This document shows positions 31,144 through 44,265 of a stretch of 64,000 bases of DNA, in pieces. The stretch comes from Protula sp. h YS-2021. Its lineage: Eukaryota > Annelida > Polychaeta > Sabellida > Serpulidae. How positions within the stretch are numbered: the stretch's first letter is position 1; every line of letters begins with the position of its first letter. The position numbers and the translations under genes are program-made. The notes below the pieces were generated by a model. The model did not search any database, had not been told where the DNA came from, and worked only from the letters and a program-made list of their open reading frames with translations. The stretch lies in NCBI GenBank assembly GCA_949752745.1, contig OX457034.1:2576646-2640645 (forward strand), in the 5' to 3' direction.

Positions 31144-32517
31144 TTACAAACGCGATATGACTCCACAAGATACAATGGTATCCTTTTCACAGTGATTGTA
31201 TGAGCCTCTTAAAGCGAACACGAAATTGTTGTTTTCTTTGATTCCGTACGCTTTGAGATACTTGACCAAGAAGTCCAATGCGCCAACGACATTTTTGGGT
31301 ATCAGTATAGGAACGAATTTTTTCCCTTTACCATGCAAGTAGGCCAATAGATACTGATTTGCCAGGAATTTTTCTGCTGGGTCTACAACCGAATCTATGG
31401 CCTCATCACTAACCCAGACTTTATTTTTGGCATCCTCCCATTCCGTGATCAGCATCCTCGCACCTTCCTCACCGCGACGCGCGTTGTACAGAGTGAGTCG
31501 ACAAACGACGAGATTCCTGAGCAAGGCATATTTTTCGACACCAAAGTCGTTCACCATGGCACTCACTCGATCATTCACAAACGTATGCAAGCGCTGGACC
31601 ATTTTGTCACATGGTAGCTCATTAGGCCTTCGCCTTTCAAATGTGCGCTCAGTTGCGAGGTATTCCGCTTCAGCGAATACTTCGGGATCTCGAAAATGGA
31701 ATTGCCTTCTGAACCCTTGCACATCTAATACTTTGTCATTTTCGGATCTTTCGTCATAAATGGCCTCGAGATGTTTCGCCGATCTCCTGAGCACTGCCTT
31801 GATGTTCTTCAAAAGTCCGTGCTTCGTTTTAGCTGAGGAAGAACTTTGTCCCCTTCTTTTTATGGCTTCATACAGAATGTTCATGTTTTCTCTACCTTTG
31901 CGGAACATGTCTTCAATGGAAGCATTTTGAGGAGCTCCAGGTACTTTCTTGTATTCCAGGAAGAGATTCGCAAGCTGACGCCTTTCGGTCATTGAATTCT
32001 TCCTGCATTCGGCTGCTTTGGATTTTGAATAGCGCTTTTTGTTGAAAATGCGATAACCCATTTCCTTCAGAAAGCTATTACTTCTGCACAACATTCCCGT
32101 TTCATCCTCTTGAAATTTGTCGAGGATTCTTTCCTTGAACTCCTGGTCGTGATGTACATTAGTCACAAGCGCGGATGGTCTTATCGCAGTTGGTTTTGAC
32201 TTGCACTGATGCTTGTAAAACGTTGAGCTTTCAATGAACTTATTGCATTCGCAACACATTTTTATCACATCTTGTGTGGAATTTTTTCTTCGCTCGCGCA
32301 TCAGGTCAGCGTGATCAAAAGACAATTCACTGAGTACTCTTAGATTGTGCTTCTTGATGCCTTCTATTCGCTTTTCGTTTGCAAATTGGCTATCAAGTTC
32401 ATTCTCATGCATGTTGGATTTCACTTCCTACAAACGCTTGTGCACATTCGTGATGTGGCGTTTCAATTTACCACCCGTTATGAGTTTGCCACAAAAAGGG
32501 CATTCTCTTGGGGGCTT
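31144..32517 (-). pseudogene. Large host exon: C2H2 finger plus conserved C-terminal domain, in-frame stop
   Basis: Acceptor TGTTTCAG precedes 32517. The exon starts with a C2H2 finger (CPFCGKLITGGKLKRHITNVH) and continues about 430 residues: a second Cys/His cluster (CCECNKF...FYKHQC), a helical middle, then LTLYNARRGEEGARMLITEW and PILIPKNVVGALDFL, which resemble tyrosine-recombinase-like proteins widespread in invertebrates. TAG at 32428-32430, just after the first finger, interrupts the frame. The end at 31144 may lie past a true splice donor. Phase fits the preceding exon at 32790-32857. Could be a decaying gene or an assembly error. Confidence 0.7.
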
Positions 32518-32789
32518 CTGAAACATTAATAACAAATCTTCTAAGGCAAGTAAAAAAGCGTAATACAAGTTGTTGATTAACGATTCAGGAATCTCCGCAT
32601 GAGGGTGTACTAATCCAAAGCACTTTGCACAATTAAGTTTTACTCAGTATGAACAAGGTATGATTTTTTCCGAAAATTAATAATGCCTACAATATTTCAC
32701 AATTATTGTTGAATAACTAGGAAACGTTTCGTGTGAAATGGAAAGTTTTTAACTGATCTAGATTAAGCATATGTACAATAGCAACAAAC

Positions 32790-32857
32790 CTTGTAGTTCT
32801 TTTTGTCTTTTCTTGAGGTTGAATTACTTTGGTTGGCACTGTTGGCCGTTTTTGCTC
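32790..32857 (-). CDS. Host locus exon (68 nt)
   Basis: Bounded by TTTTTCAG and TACAAG|GTTTGT. Reads a Ser/Asn/Lys-rich linker (AKTANSANQSNSTSRKDK). It takes one base from the previous exon and ends in phase 0, matching the zinc-finger exon. Confidence 0.65.
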
Positions 32858-33890
32858 CTGAAAAAGAATAGGATATTTTGAGTATGGTCTAAAAATAGGG
32901 AGACTGTTAACCTGTCACCGCCTGTACCTCACAAACGCCATACCGAAAAGTATGGTCTCTCAAAGTCGTATTTAAAGGTTTTAGACGAGTAAACATAAGC
33001 AATGCACATTTTGTCCATTATTTACCAATTTTCATGTATGTCTTTCTAAGTAGTAACTTTGATATATATCTACATAGAAACACTTAAGGAGACCATGTTT
33101 CCAAGATATAGAAAGAAGGAGACTGTCCACCTGTCACAAACCTCACAAACGCCATACCAAAAAGTATCCCGAGCATGGTCTCCCAAAGTCGTATTTCAAT
33201 GTTATGTACGAGTAAATATAATCAATGCAAATTTTGTCCCCTATTTACCAATTTTCATGTATGGTCTTTCTAAGTTGTAACTTTGATATATATCTACATA
33301 GAAACACTTAAAGAGGCCATGTTTCCAAGATATAGAAAGAAGGAGACTGTCCACCTGACACCGCCTGTACCTCACAAACGCCATACCGAAAACTATGGTC
33401 TCTCTAAGTAGTAAATTTGGTATATATATATGTATATTTAAGCCGTCGATTTGATATTAAGTTCCATACGATATAATTGACTGTATTGACATCTAGCTCT
33501 CTGACAAGACAGTTAGAATAAAACAACTCGGTTGGGAGTAATATTTTTATATATTGTAAAAAACATAATTGCTGCTGAAGTGACAGTACACTATCAATGA
33601 ATAACAATACGCAGCAATAATTTTTTGTCTACACACAACTAGCATAAAACATTTAGCATGATAGTGAAACATTTATTAGTAATGTTAACCAAATGAGGTG
33701 GGGTGGAACGTCATAATGACGTGATAGGGATGGTGGGCAGCCATTCAAACGGGCAGCGGGACAAATGGGCAGCCGGACTATATGTAATTAGGCCACCGGA
33801 AAAGCAATTAGAACTAAGCAACCAATGACAGAGTTTCCTTAAGCCAAGCTATTTTTAGCCCAGACTCTCTTCACGCATCACAGCACACAT
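32858..33890. repeat. ~230-bp tandem repeats in an intron
   Basis: At least two and a half units with ATGTTTCCAAGATATAGAAA, CACCTGTCAC, CGCCATACC and ATGGTCTCTC/ATGGTCTTTC, spaced about 230 bp between 32,880 and 33,430. Related units lie at 35,160-35,420, 44,110-44,270 and 45,055-45,140. No gene; the rest of the stretch shows nothing recognisable. Confidence 0.75.
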
Positions 33891-35157
33891 TGACAAGAAG
33901 GCGAGGAAGCAACAACTATTTCTCTCTCTTCACACACACACACACACACACACCACGGCTAACCAACAAGCCACTCTTTTTTCTCTCACTTTCTCGTTTG
34001 CTCTGTCACTCTCTTTCCACACACATCACACCAAGACACACACACACCTAAATGACCGAACGGGCAGTCTTTTTTTGGTTCGATTTTGTCGCTCTCTCTA
34101 CCTACATATACCAACCACGTACGGCTCATTTAGCGTTTCCTTTCTCAAGCCAGCTTTCTCACTCTCATAACACAACGGCAAACGCAACCAAGGAGCCACT
34201 CTTTTTTCCCTCACTTTCTCTTTTACTCTTTCAAACGAGCAAACGGGTTATCTTTTTTCCCTCACTTTCTCGTTTGCTCTATCACTCTCTCTATGTACAT
34301 ATAACACCTACGGCAGACGGGGCTAACGAGCAATCTTTTTTTTTCCTTTCTCGCTCTTCACACGTATATGCCATCAATAATGGATATCCGTAAAAGCAAT
34401 TAAAAATGAGCAACCAATGTTTCCTTAAGTCTATCTATTTTTAATCCCAGAGAGCTCTCTCTATGCATTACGGCAGGCAACAACTCTTTTTTTTAGTTTT
34501 CTCTCTCTCCAAATACACCTAACACCCATGGTAGCATGGCAAACGGGGAAGTCTTTCTTTCTTTCTTTTTTTTTTTTTTTGCTTTCACTTTCTCTCTCTC
34601 TCCAAACACACACCACAGCAAAACGTAGCCAAGGAGCCACTCTTTTTTCGCCCAGTCTCTCTTTCACTCTTTCAAACGAGCAAACGGGTTGTCTTTTTTC
34701 CTCACTTTCACGTTTGCTCTGTCTCTTTACACACACATATAACACCACAGCAGACGTGCAAAAACGGGCAGACAGTTCCCTGTAAGCTCTCCAACTGTTT
34801 TGTAAGCAGAGGACTCATAGAGACATGGTTAGAGCTCTCCTATTAGGTATTTTGACCCAGCAATGACGTCATACATACTGACTGAGAGCTCTCTCTTCAC
34901 ACGCAACCAACTAAATGACCAAACGAGCAGTCCTTTTTTTTTTGCTTTCACTTTCACTCTCTCTCGAAACACACGACGGCAAACGCAACCAAGGAGCCAC
35001 TCTTTTTTCGCCCAGTTTCTCTTTTTCTCTCTCTTTCAAACGGGTTGTCTTTTTTCCCTCACTTTCACGTTTGCTTTGTCTCTTTACACATACACATAAC
35101 ACCACAGCAGACGTGGGAAGACGCGGGAGACGTGGAAAAACGGGCAGACAGCTCCCT
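33891..35157. repeat. Pyrimidine-rich minisatellite region
   Basis: Diverged repeats of TTTTTTCCCTCACTTTCTCG, GCTCTGTCTCTTTACACACA and ACACCACAGCAGACG, plus CACACA runs. The plus strand is almost all C and T. The ORFs on both strands are low-complexity by-products. Probably intronic to the leftward host locus. Confidence 0.8.
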
Positions 35158-35429
35158 TAAGGAGACAATGTTTTCAAGATACAGAAAGAGAGAGGGCGTT
35201 CACCTGTCACCGCCTGTATTTCACAACCGCCATCATAAGAAGTGACATTTGAGTTTTGAAATTAAAAAAAAACAATGGATGCGTATTTGGTCCACCTATT
35301 TCCCTATCTCCATGTTTGGTCTCTCAAAGTCGTCAATTTGGTGTATATATAGTTTAAGTTTTTCTCGCATTGTTGCAAACGCCATACGGAGTATGTGAAT
35401 GTAGTACAAGATCATGCAAGTAGACTTAC

Positions 35430-35513
35430 CTTCACGTTGTGGTTCTGCTTGTGAGTCGCCCCTAACAAAGCTTCGAAGATCAGCCGCTACCACTGCAATT
35501 TGCAGCGAGGAAT
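35430..35513 (-). CDS. Host locus exon (84 nt)
   Basis: TGTTACAG before, GAAG|GTAAGTC after. Reads SSLQIAVVAADLRSFVRGDS then QAEPQRE. Phase (2 + 27 codons + 1) fits the flanking exons exactly. Confidence 0.7.
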
Positions 35514-35673
35514 CTGTAACACAAGAATCGAATCATATCTTTTTTAACACATTGAGCTTAGTATATCCATGGTAAATTTAAATATTTCACATTTCAATGG
35601 ATGCTGTAATTACAGATAAATTTATAAGCAGATAAAAAGTGCTTCATTACTGCATACAATAAAAGCAACCTAC

Positions 35674-35780
35674 CTGAAGCATTGGCGATTTCTTCGATGG
35701 AGTCGGCACCTCCATTTTCTTTTTCTTCGGATTGAGCAGCTGCTAGCAAACCTATATCTCTGTGCACGTCGTCAATAAGC
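35674..35780 (-). CDS. Host locus exon (107 nt)
   Basis: CCTCAG before and TTCAG|GTAGGT after. Reads LIDDVHRDIGLLAAAQSEEK then ENGGADSIEEIANAS, acidic and helical. Phase fits neighbouring exons on both sides. Confidence 0.7.
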
Positions 35781-36413
35781 CTGAGGAGTGTATATGATGA
35801 CGCCAGTGTAAATATGCATAAACTAGAGATTCGGTCTATCTAATTGGAAATTCATTCTATGGAAAAATTATACAACCATTATCTTTAAAGATGTAAATGA
35901 ATTAAAAATCCTCTTTTCTTTTTACCTCAATGGGTGACAACATTGCACTGAGGCTTGTAAAACGTCCAACTATTTAGTCATACATTTTTAAAATTTATAT
36001 TAACCTGACTACGTCTCGAGGAGTAGGTGTATCCCCCGTGGTGTGTGTAAGGCTGTTGCATGTTGACTACACAAAATTTAAAAGTGGGGGAAGGGTAGAC
36101 ATAGTGTCTAACATTTAAATGAGTCAATCCAATAACCAGTAGGCACGTGAGACTGCCATAGGTACTCTAAGTACAGCGCCGACTTTGAAACATTAGCCAA
36201 TTTGTCAATTTAAGTCCCAAAATTCTTGGTTAGTGCACTGCGGAAGGGTGCAGAGAAGCCGTGCACAAAATTTGAAAGAAATCCATCTATTAATGTGGCC
36301 TGTAGGCGCGTGAGACTGAAGCGTGAAAGACGGACGGACGGACGGACAGACCGAAAAGTTCAAAACTATATCCTTCCGTTCTATTGGGGATAAAAAGCCA
36401 TGGGGGATACCAC
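35781..36413. other. Intron with a GGACGGAC-type repeat
   Basis: No gene. A GGACGGACGGACGGACAGAC run near 36,330 with the adjoining TTCCGTTCTATTGGGGATAA is part of a dispersed repeat that also gives the Ser-Val-Arg-Pro artefact ORFs; a similar run is at 62,380-62,440. Confidence 0.5.
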
Positions 36414-36525
36414 TGAGCGTCATTCTCGTCAATAAACGTATGCGAGCTGCCCTCTAGATGTTTAATTCCTGCGTTCAGATCGGATATAAACAACGGTTCT
36501 TCAGGCTCTTCAGGGAGTACTAGAC
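36414..36525 (-). CDS. Host locus exon (112 nt)
   Basis: TTTTTCAG before; the donor CTCA|GTGGTA is weak. Reads LVLPEEPEEPLFISDLNAGI then KHLEGSSHTFIDENDA. The two terminal bases CA join G of the next exon into a Gln codon, and the exon accepts one base from 36789-36861, so all phases agree. Confidence 0.55.
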
Positions 36526-36788
36526 CTGAAAAATACATGTCGGAAAATCTCTTTATTTCAGCATTTCAACAAAAATAATGAAAGAAACGAACAATAAAAA
36601 TAAATTGAACAATAAAAATCTCTGTTAGCAAACAACTGCACTTAGTCAACACTATTTCCGCAGAATTTTGAACTGGTATGATGAAATTTACTTCTCATTA
36701 TGAACACCTCTATGTAATAAACAGATTAACCAGGTCCCAGAGGTGTTAATTGCATAAAGTTTTATTGTTTACTGATATCATAACTTAC

Positions 36789-36861
36789 TCATTGGCTGCA
36801 ATGGGATAACAGTTAATGGTGGCGGTAATGTGTTGTCACGCTCTGGTGTGCTCCGCCGCAT
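36789..36861 (-). CDS. Possible start exon of the zinc-finger part of the host locus
   Basis: ATG at 36861 opens MRRSTPERDNTLPPPLTVIP; donor CCAATGA|GTAAGT is strong. An in-frame TGA lies six bases upstream of this ATG, so either transcription of a separate gene starts here or an upstream part of the exon is damaged. Confidence 0.45.
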
Positions 36862-37224
36862 AAGTCATGGTCTGTTGCATTGCTCTCCTGAAGCAAATTA
36901 AAAAGAATGTCTAGTTAATTAAGATTCCAAAAGGATTTTCATGAGCCTGAAAAACTTCTGTAAAGTAAGAATTGTTAACCAAGTGTTACTTAACCTTGTT
37001 AACTAACTTAAAGGATACCAGTTCAAATATCAGGGAGTCTATAGTAATACCTTAGCGCTAAACGACTACAGACAGTAATAAAATTCAATCAAAGCATTAT
37101 CCGAATGTGCGACCCCTTTCGTTGCACCTTTGAAAAGATTATGTGGACTGTATACATAAAATTTTTTAACACTTAAGGAGACTCACAGTTTCAGCGTCCT
37201 CTGCTTTTGTAATCGTTGCTGGAA
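36862..37224. other. Intron/spacer
   Basis: No gene or repeat recognised apart from the splice-acceptor-like CTTCAG near 36,888. Confidence 0.4.
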
Positions 37225-38764
37225 TCAACTTTGATGGAACACTAGTGAATCACTCGTATCATCAGTGCCAATACGAGTGATTGAACTGAGTCCGTGAAAG
37301 GTCTTGAGCAAGATATTATCAAAGTACGTCTTCCGGACAGTTGAAGCACCATTGTCCACGTGCGCCTCCTCCATAGGCGGTGTGGCCGTGTGAGCCTGCA
37401 TGTCCTCTACAGGGGGTGAGGTCATGTCCACGTGCGCGTCCTCGACAGAGGGTGAAGCCATGTCGACGATCGACTCCTCGACAAAGGGTGTGGCCATGTC
37501 CACGTGCGCCTCCTCGATAGGGGGTGTGGCCTGCATGTCCTCTACAGGGGGTGAGGTCATATCCACGTGCACGTCCTCGACAAAGGGTGTGGCCGTATCC
37601 ACGTGCGCCTCATCGATAGAGGGTGTGACCGTGTGAACCTGTATGTCCTCTACAGGGGGTGAGGTCATGTCCACGTGCGCGTCCTCGACAGATGCTACGG
37701 CCATGTCGGCGATCGACTCCTCGACAGGGGGTGTGGCTGTATGAACCTGCATGTCCTCTACAAGGGGGTGAGGTCATGTCCACGTGCGCGTCCTCGACAG
37801 ATGGTACGGCCATGTCGACGATCGACTCCTCTACAGGGAGTGTGCTGTGTGAACCTGCATGTTCTCTACAGGGTCGAGGTCATGTCCACGTGCGCGTCCT
37901 CGACAGATGCTACGGCCATGTCGGCGATCGACTCCTCGACAGGGGGTGTGGCTGTATGAACCTGCATGTCCTCTACAAGGGGTGAGGTCATGTCCACGTG
38001 CGCGTCCTCGACAGATGGTACGGCCATGTCGACGATCGACTCCTCTACAGGGAGTGTGGCTGTGTGAACCTGCATGTTCTCTACAGGGTCGAGGTCATGT
38101 CCACGTGCGCGTCCTCGACAGATGCTACGGCCATGTCGGCGATCGACTCCTCGACAGGGGGTGTGGCTGTATGAACCTGCATGTCCTCTACAAGGGGTGA
38201 GGTCATGTCCACGTGCGCGTCCTCGACAGAGGGTGAAGCCATGTCGACGATCGACTCCTCGACAAAGGGTGTGGCCGTGTCGACGTGATTGACCTCATTG
38301 ACCTCTACAGTGGGCGTGGGCGCGTCAATGTGCACGTCCTCGACTGGAGATGGGGCCGGGTCAACTTGAATGTCATCGGCAGGGGATGTGGCCGTTTGAA
38401 CGTGCGCCCCCTCCATAGTAGACATGGCTGTGTCCACGTGCGCCTCCTCGTTGGTAGTCGTGGCAGTGTCAAAGCGCGATTTTTCGTCACTGCTCGCGTT
38501 ATTGTCAGATTGCCAGTCATCGCCACTGCTCGCGTTATTGTCAGAGTGCCAGTCCTCGTCATTATTCGTTTCCTCAACACCGGCAGCCTTGGCATTTTTG
38601 CGCCATTCAAGACCTTGGACGCCATAGTCAAACCGAATTTCATCTCCCACATTTATGTCTTTCGACGCAAAAAACGCTACATAGGGCTTGTCTCTTACGA
38701 CTACCTTTTTGACCGCTGAATTTGCCTTAGAGGCGCATCTATCATTCAAGTAGTGTGCTGGACA
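37225..38764 (-). pseudogene. SET-domain C-terminal half plus acidic 12-residue repeats, frameshifted
   Basis: After acceptor CAACCAG (38765) the frame reads HYLNDRCASKANSAV, then KPYVAFFASKDINVGDEIRF and DYG, the second half of a SET lysine methyltransferase domain like that of the KMT5A class. It runs into a Ser/Asp/Asn-rich linker and then many 12-residue repeats of the type P-V-E-D/E-x-x-V-D/H-x-A/T-S/T-P. 36-bp units are arranged in blocks of three and a 215-216-bp double block. Indels in the units near 37,755, 37,840-37,880 and 38,085-38,095 break the frame, so as shown it is not one ORF. Confidence 0.7.
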
Positions 38765-40036
<1,272 letters not shown>

Positions 40037-40205
40037 CTATCGTTTCTCTCCGCCATGATGAAATTCAAATATATAGGTCCCAGACTGTCCGTCTATTGTG
40101 TTTTGGTGTTCTCTGTCGCGATAATGGCGACTCTTGAGGTATTCGCCACGGTATTGCAAAGAAAATCCTCCTTGAGGAATTTCTTCGTTGCAAAAACACC
40201 TTTTC
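40037..40205 (-). pseudogene. SET-domain N-terminal exon, frameshifted
   Basis: Acceptor TATGTCAG; the exon continues the previous one as GKGVFATKKFLKEDF, the first SET strand pair. The frame then shifts near 40,160-40,168 into LQYRGEYLKSRHYRDREH followed by GTYIFEFHH, the next SET motifs. Both halves are clear, so one base has been lost or gained. No good donor is visible at the 3' end. Confidence 0.7.
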
Positions 40206-40533
40206 CTGACATAAACACATCGCAATTTAGAATGTCTTACATTTTGTTATCGTACAAAGCAACACGTTTACTATAACTAGTTTCTCAATTTACTCTCATT
40301 GACAATTCCCATACCCTTTAAAAACGTTTATTTTACTTCACAAAATCCAACTTTTCTTTCTATTTTCTTCCTTTTTAAAAATTTAGCATCATTCCACTGA
40401 ATGACGCTTGATAATGTGCAGGGCCTTTTCATTTAAGTCAAAATCAAACAAGACAGCTCGACTAACCGTAGAACCATAACCTTCATGTTAGTCATTTTAG
40501 CATTTACCAATGTTGAAATTGTTTCAGACTTAC

Positions 40534-40621
40534 CTATTTTCGAGTTTATGAATTTAGTTTGAAAGCCGTCTCTATCTATCCCGAGCTGGCAGTAGAACCG
40601 TGCTTCTTCCATCGGAGTTCT
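40534..40621 (-). CDS. Exon upstream of the SET domain (88 nt)
   Basis: Acceptor CTTTCAAG and strong donor AATAG|GTAAGT. Reads RTPMEEARFYCQLGIDRDGF then QTKFINSKIG; its last base joins the first two of the SET exon to make Gly, giving an unbroken lead into GKGVFA. Further upstream exons were not identified. Confidence 0.65.
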
Positions 40622-42952
40622 CTTGAAAGGGTAGAAATATGTAGAGTACAATAAAAGTAAGATGCAAATTGCCCTTTCAAAACTTGAAAGCTGTTCAAAA
40701 TTTATAGAGAAACCTCTTTCATGAAATATTGAACCAGATGTTTGTCTTACTGTTTATCCCTATAATGAACCAGTTAAATTAATAAAACCAATCAAAAGTT
40801 AAGTAAATATACCCGCCTATACGCAGCTGTAAACGACGATCAATTTCTGAATAGCAGTATTCAGCTTACCTGCACATTTCCAGCAGACTTTTCTCTGGCA
40901 GCAAGAAGCTGAAAATTATGCAGAAAAATACACGATCAATTTGTCTAATTTAATATTTTAAGATTTTTTAAATCTTATCTCTCCTCCTCATCGAAGTTAA
41001 CATAATTTAGGTTTACCAAAATTTTAGGTGTCACCAACACTTATAAATTAGCAAACGTCTCTCAAAGTGGCACGTTCTAGTGTCTTATGAAAGTATATAC
41101 ATATTTGTTATGTACGAAGAATAAAAGCAGACCTCTGATTGGCAGCTTTCACACCAAGCTTAATTTATACGCCTCAAAACCCAGTATAAAGTTGTCTATG
41201 TGAAGATAAAAGCACAGGTACTTAAATAATGATAAATAACGCACCATACACTGAGCCCGAGTCCGAAACGCCATTTCTTTCAACTTCTGGAACGATAAAA
41301 TAATAATACTTCCACCCAGATACGTGTAATGACATTACTTTTATTATATGCCTAAGGGATCATACATTTCAGATGTATTAAAAGAGGGTGGGGTGTGTCT
41401 AGGCCAGTGCGTGAGCTAATGTTCAACCCAATATTAACGTAACTTTTGACGTACCTGGGAAAGGTTTAGAAAATTGGCAAATTTTTTGCGTACGTCCTAA
41501 CGATGGCTTCGAAAACATATTTCTTGTTTTAACCAATAGCCATATTATTTTGTCACAAAAGTAACAGTCATCACAACATACAACAAGCTGATTTTGATAC
41601 ACAAAGAAGTCCCAGGTATCTTCAATCATGTTTTCTTTCACTTAGTTTATTTTTTTGCAAATTACAAAAATCTATTTTAGAAGCTCCGTAAACAACTTTC
41701 TACAACTGATTTTTAACAATGAAACTGTAGTACAGTCTTACAGACTTAGCTGAGTCTTATCTTGCGAGATCTTGCAACAGAAAAGATTTTAAATAAAATA
41801 CATGTTAAGGAACACGAAAGCATTCGTTCGTGTTAGTGCAATAAATTTTAGGTTTTAAAAACCAAGTTTTAGTCTCCTTAATTATATGGCTACCTTTCAA
41901 AATGAGTGATACCGCACATAAAATCTCTTGTTTACCCATCCTAAAGCTTTCAGAAAATCTACTTCGCAGAAAAACAAAATTTCTTTCTTATCGCCACAGA
42001 CATAAGTTTGGATTTCAAGGCCAAAAGACTGGCAAAAGGATAAGGTGGCCTGAAAATTGTTTTTTTTTTCATTTATATACATGATGTAGCGTACTTTAGG
42101 ATGGGTACTCATCTTCTAAAAATAATAATTAAAAAAAACATGTTAAAAATCACTCATTTGATAGTGAAGGACGACAGAAAATCGATGAGAAATATATATC
42201 AGCGTCATGATTGCTTGATTGAATGAGTAGTTTAACGTCTCTCTCACCCCGTTAAGGTAATATTGTGTCAGTTCTGTAACAATAGGGTAACTCAATCCAT
42301 ATGTTCTTTCGATAACTTATGTCTGTTTAAGTAACTTGATGTTCGCCAGAATGACACTTGGAGCCCACTTGTATTATTGTATTACTGGGTGATGTGGTAT
42401 AGTGGTTGAAAGATGATAGAGTGTGTGTTTCATGTAGTTTACGCACCACTGTGTTTAATTCTAATATCATAAATATGTGTGCGTTGTCAGAATACCGAGA
42501 GCAGTCTCTTCCCTTTCTTATGTATTAAGTAGAGAATGAGCTTTTGGCACGAGCAAACTTTGTGCGAAACTAGTGATGTGATGGATTTATTACAAAGCGC
42601 GATAGGATCACGACGAGCAGCTTTGGATCTAGAGGGATCTTGTCGTGAGGAGCACCGTGAGATTGGTTTCGAGTTTGCTTGAAATGTTTTTGATAGATTT
42701 TACATTTAAAAATTTGCTTGTTTTAAGTACAGGGGATATCTCAGGAACCAGGCTCTGGATTTACAATTTTTATATATGATATGAAAGAACTCATTGAGAT
42801 GGGGAGGGGGGTTGCAATTTCGGTTTGAAACTTCCGGTTTTAGTGCTTTTTGAGAGGAGTAAATTTGTTGTGCTACCTAGCACAAAATTTTGTTCGAGAC
42901 TGCTGGTGTAGTATCAAATCAGTGTCACAACTGCACCGTAACAATCAATATC
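40622..42952. other. Non-coding, with fragments of dispersed repeats
   Basis: No supported gene. 41,380-41,500 matches the GCGTACG block at 27,053. 42,205-42,275 (minus strand) resembles the repeat tail at 25,325 (TTAACGGGGT, ACGTTAAAC, CAATCAAGCAATCA). 42,391-42,465 has tRNA-like promoter-box spacing (GGTATAGTGGTT, then GTTTAATTC), too degenerate to be a functional tRNA. Confidence 0.4.
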
Positions 42953-43482
42953 AACTAGAAGCTCATTCCGCTAGCGAAATGTTAATCACTTGACAAAAAT
43001 TAACACGCAAAAATACTTCCTTCAATGGGTTATTTCTTGAATAACATATTGCAAACAACATAGCTTAAATACGTGTTATAAGCCGAGTAGTGTTTGGTTG
43101 TTGTTGACTTTAAGTTTTATTGACTGATCAGGCAGGCATACGCCTTGTTATCTGTTTACGCAGTGAGAGCTCGCACAAAGCTCACTAAGCAAATGTGTAA
43201 TTTGTGCTGTCGTTAAATACTACGCATATGCTTGCAAAAAATACACTCTTTTCACATGGCGTTTTAACAAAGAAAACGAAATCAAAGACAAAAATAAAAA
43301 GTGACATGCACATGTTCAGATCAAGCTCTTCATAAGTTCCAAGGTTCATGGTCGTAGCGCCCATAGTCTCAGAGAAGAAGAAGAAAGGAACAAAAAATTG
43401 GAAAAAGTGTCAGGACGAATTTTGCTTGCACAAATTCATATAACCCTTGCAAGCCAAAGGCTTGTCAAGTGTTAATTAATAC
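42953..43482. mobile_element. 530-bp interspersed element, copy 1
   Basis: Nearly identical in sequence and orientation to 61768-62298. Starts AACTAGAAGCTCATTCCGCT; near its ends TTAATCACTTGACAA and TTGTCAAGTGTTAATTAA are inverted repeats. No ORF. A non-autonomous DNA element is likely. Confidence 0.7.
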
Positions 43483-44110
43483 TCGACTCGTAAGGCCAGG
43501 AAGACTCCGTAATATTGGTACATTTTGTGTGCAATCTTTTCTTTTTTGTCAACATTCCACAGAGAGTTTACAGATGTTGTTATTTTGTCGTTCTGGGCAG
43601 TATGGAGTCTCTTGTTTGAAGCCCGGTCGCAGTATTTAAGACTCAAAACGTTTGTTTCGAATGCAAATTGGGTAAAAATGTGCTGATGTGTTTATTGACA
43701 ATGTTAACATTGTGAAAGCCCCAATCTGAGAGGTCAAAGCACCCAAAGCAAAGGCAAAAGAATGAAAAAGTGATTCTTCGCAGCGACATTGACATGGTTT
43801 ATTTCCAATAAAACGACAACGTCATATCTTTAAGTTTGTGTAGCGAGGGGAATGGCATGGAAAGAGTAGAAACAAGGTAAAGTTCACCCCCTCGTAACCC
43901 TGAAAGGCAAATTTCAGTATTCCGTTTTTTGGCTGAACGAGAGCAATCCAGTAAAGATCGATATGAAGCTTCTAACAGACCTCAAGAACCCATTGTGATA
44001 AAACAAAGTGAATATGACAAAAATTTCCGTTGAAAAGATACAAAGATACCACTAAGAGAGACCTAATATAAAAATAAGCAAACAGGGGGACCAAATGTTC
44101 AGCGGTTATT
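43483..44110. other. Non-coding, nothing recognised
   Basis: No supported gene, RNA or repeat. Confidence 0.4.
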
Positions 44111-44265
44111 TTTGCTCGTATATAACCCTAAAATACGACTTTGGGAGACCATACTCAGAATATGCCAACATAGATAGACCTTTCGTATATCTTAAAAGAC
44201 ACTGAAGTTAACACGTAGCTAGACCATACATGAAAAAAGGGTAAATGGGGAGACGAAATGCAGGG

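Noticed and set aside
34052..35245. Phe/Ser/Leu-rich ORFs and their Arg/Lys/Glu-rich counterparts
   Set aside because: Low-complexity readings of the pyrimidine-rich minisatellite, on both strands.
36290..36432. ORFs with Ser-Val-Arg-Pro-Ser repeats, also at 62360-62593
   Set aside because: They come from GGAC/GTCC tandem runs of a dispersed repeat.
37225..38749. Plus-strand ORFs rich in Arg/Pro over the repeat exon
   Set aside because: Antisense readings of the acidic 12-residue repeats, whose minus frame continues from the SET domain.
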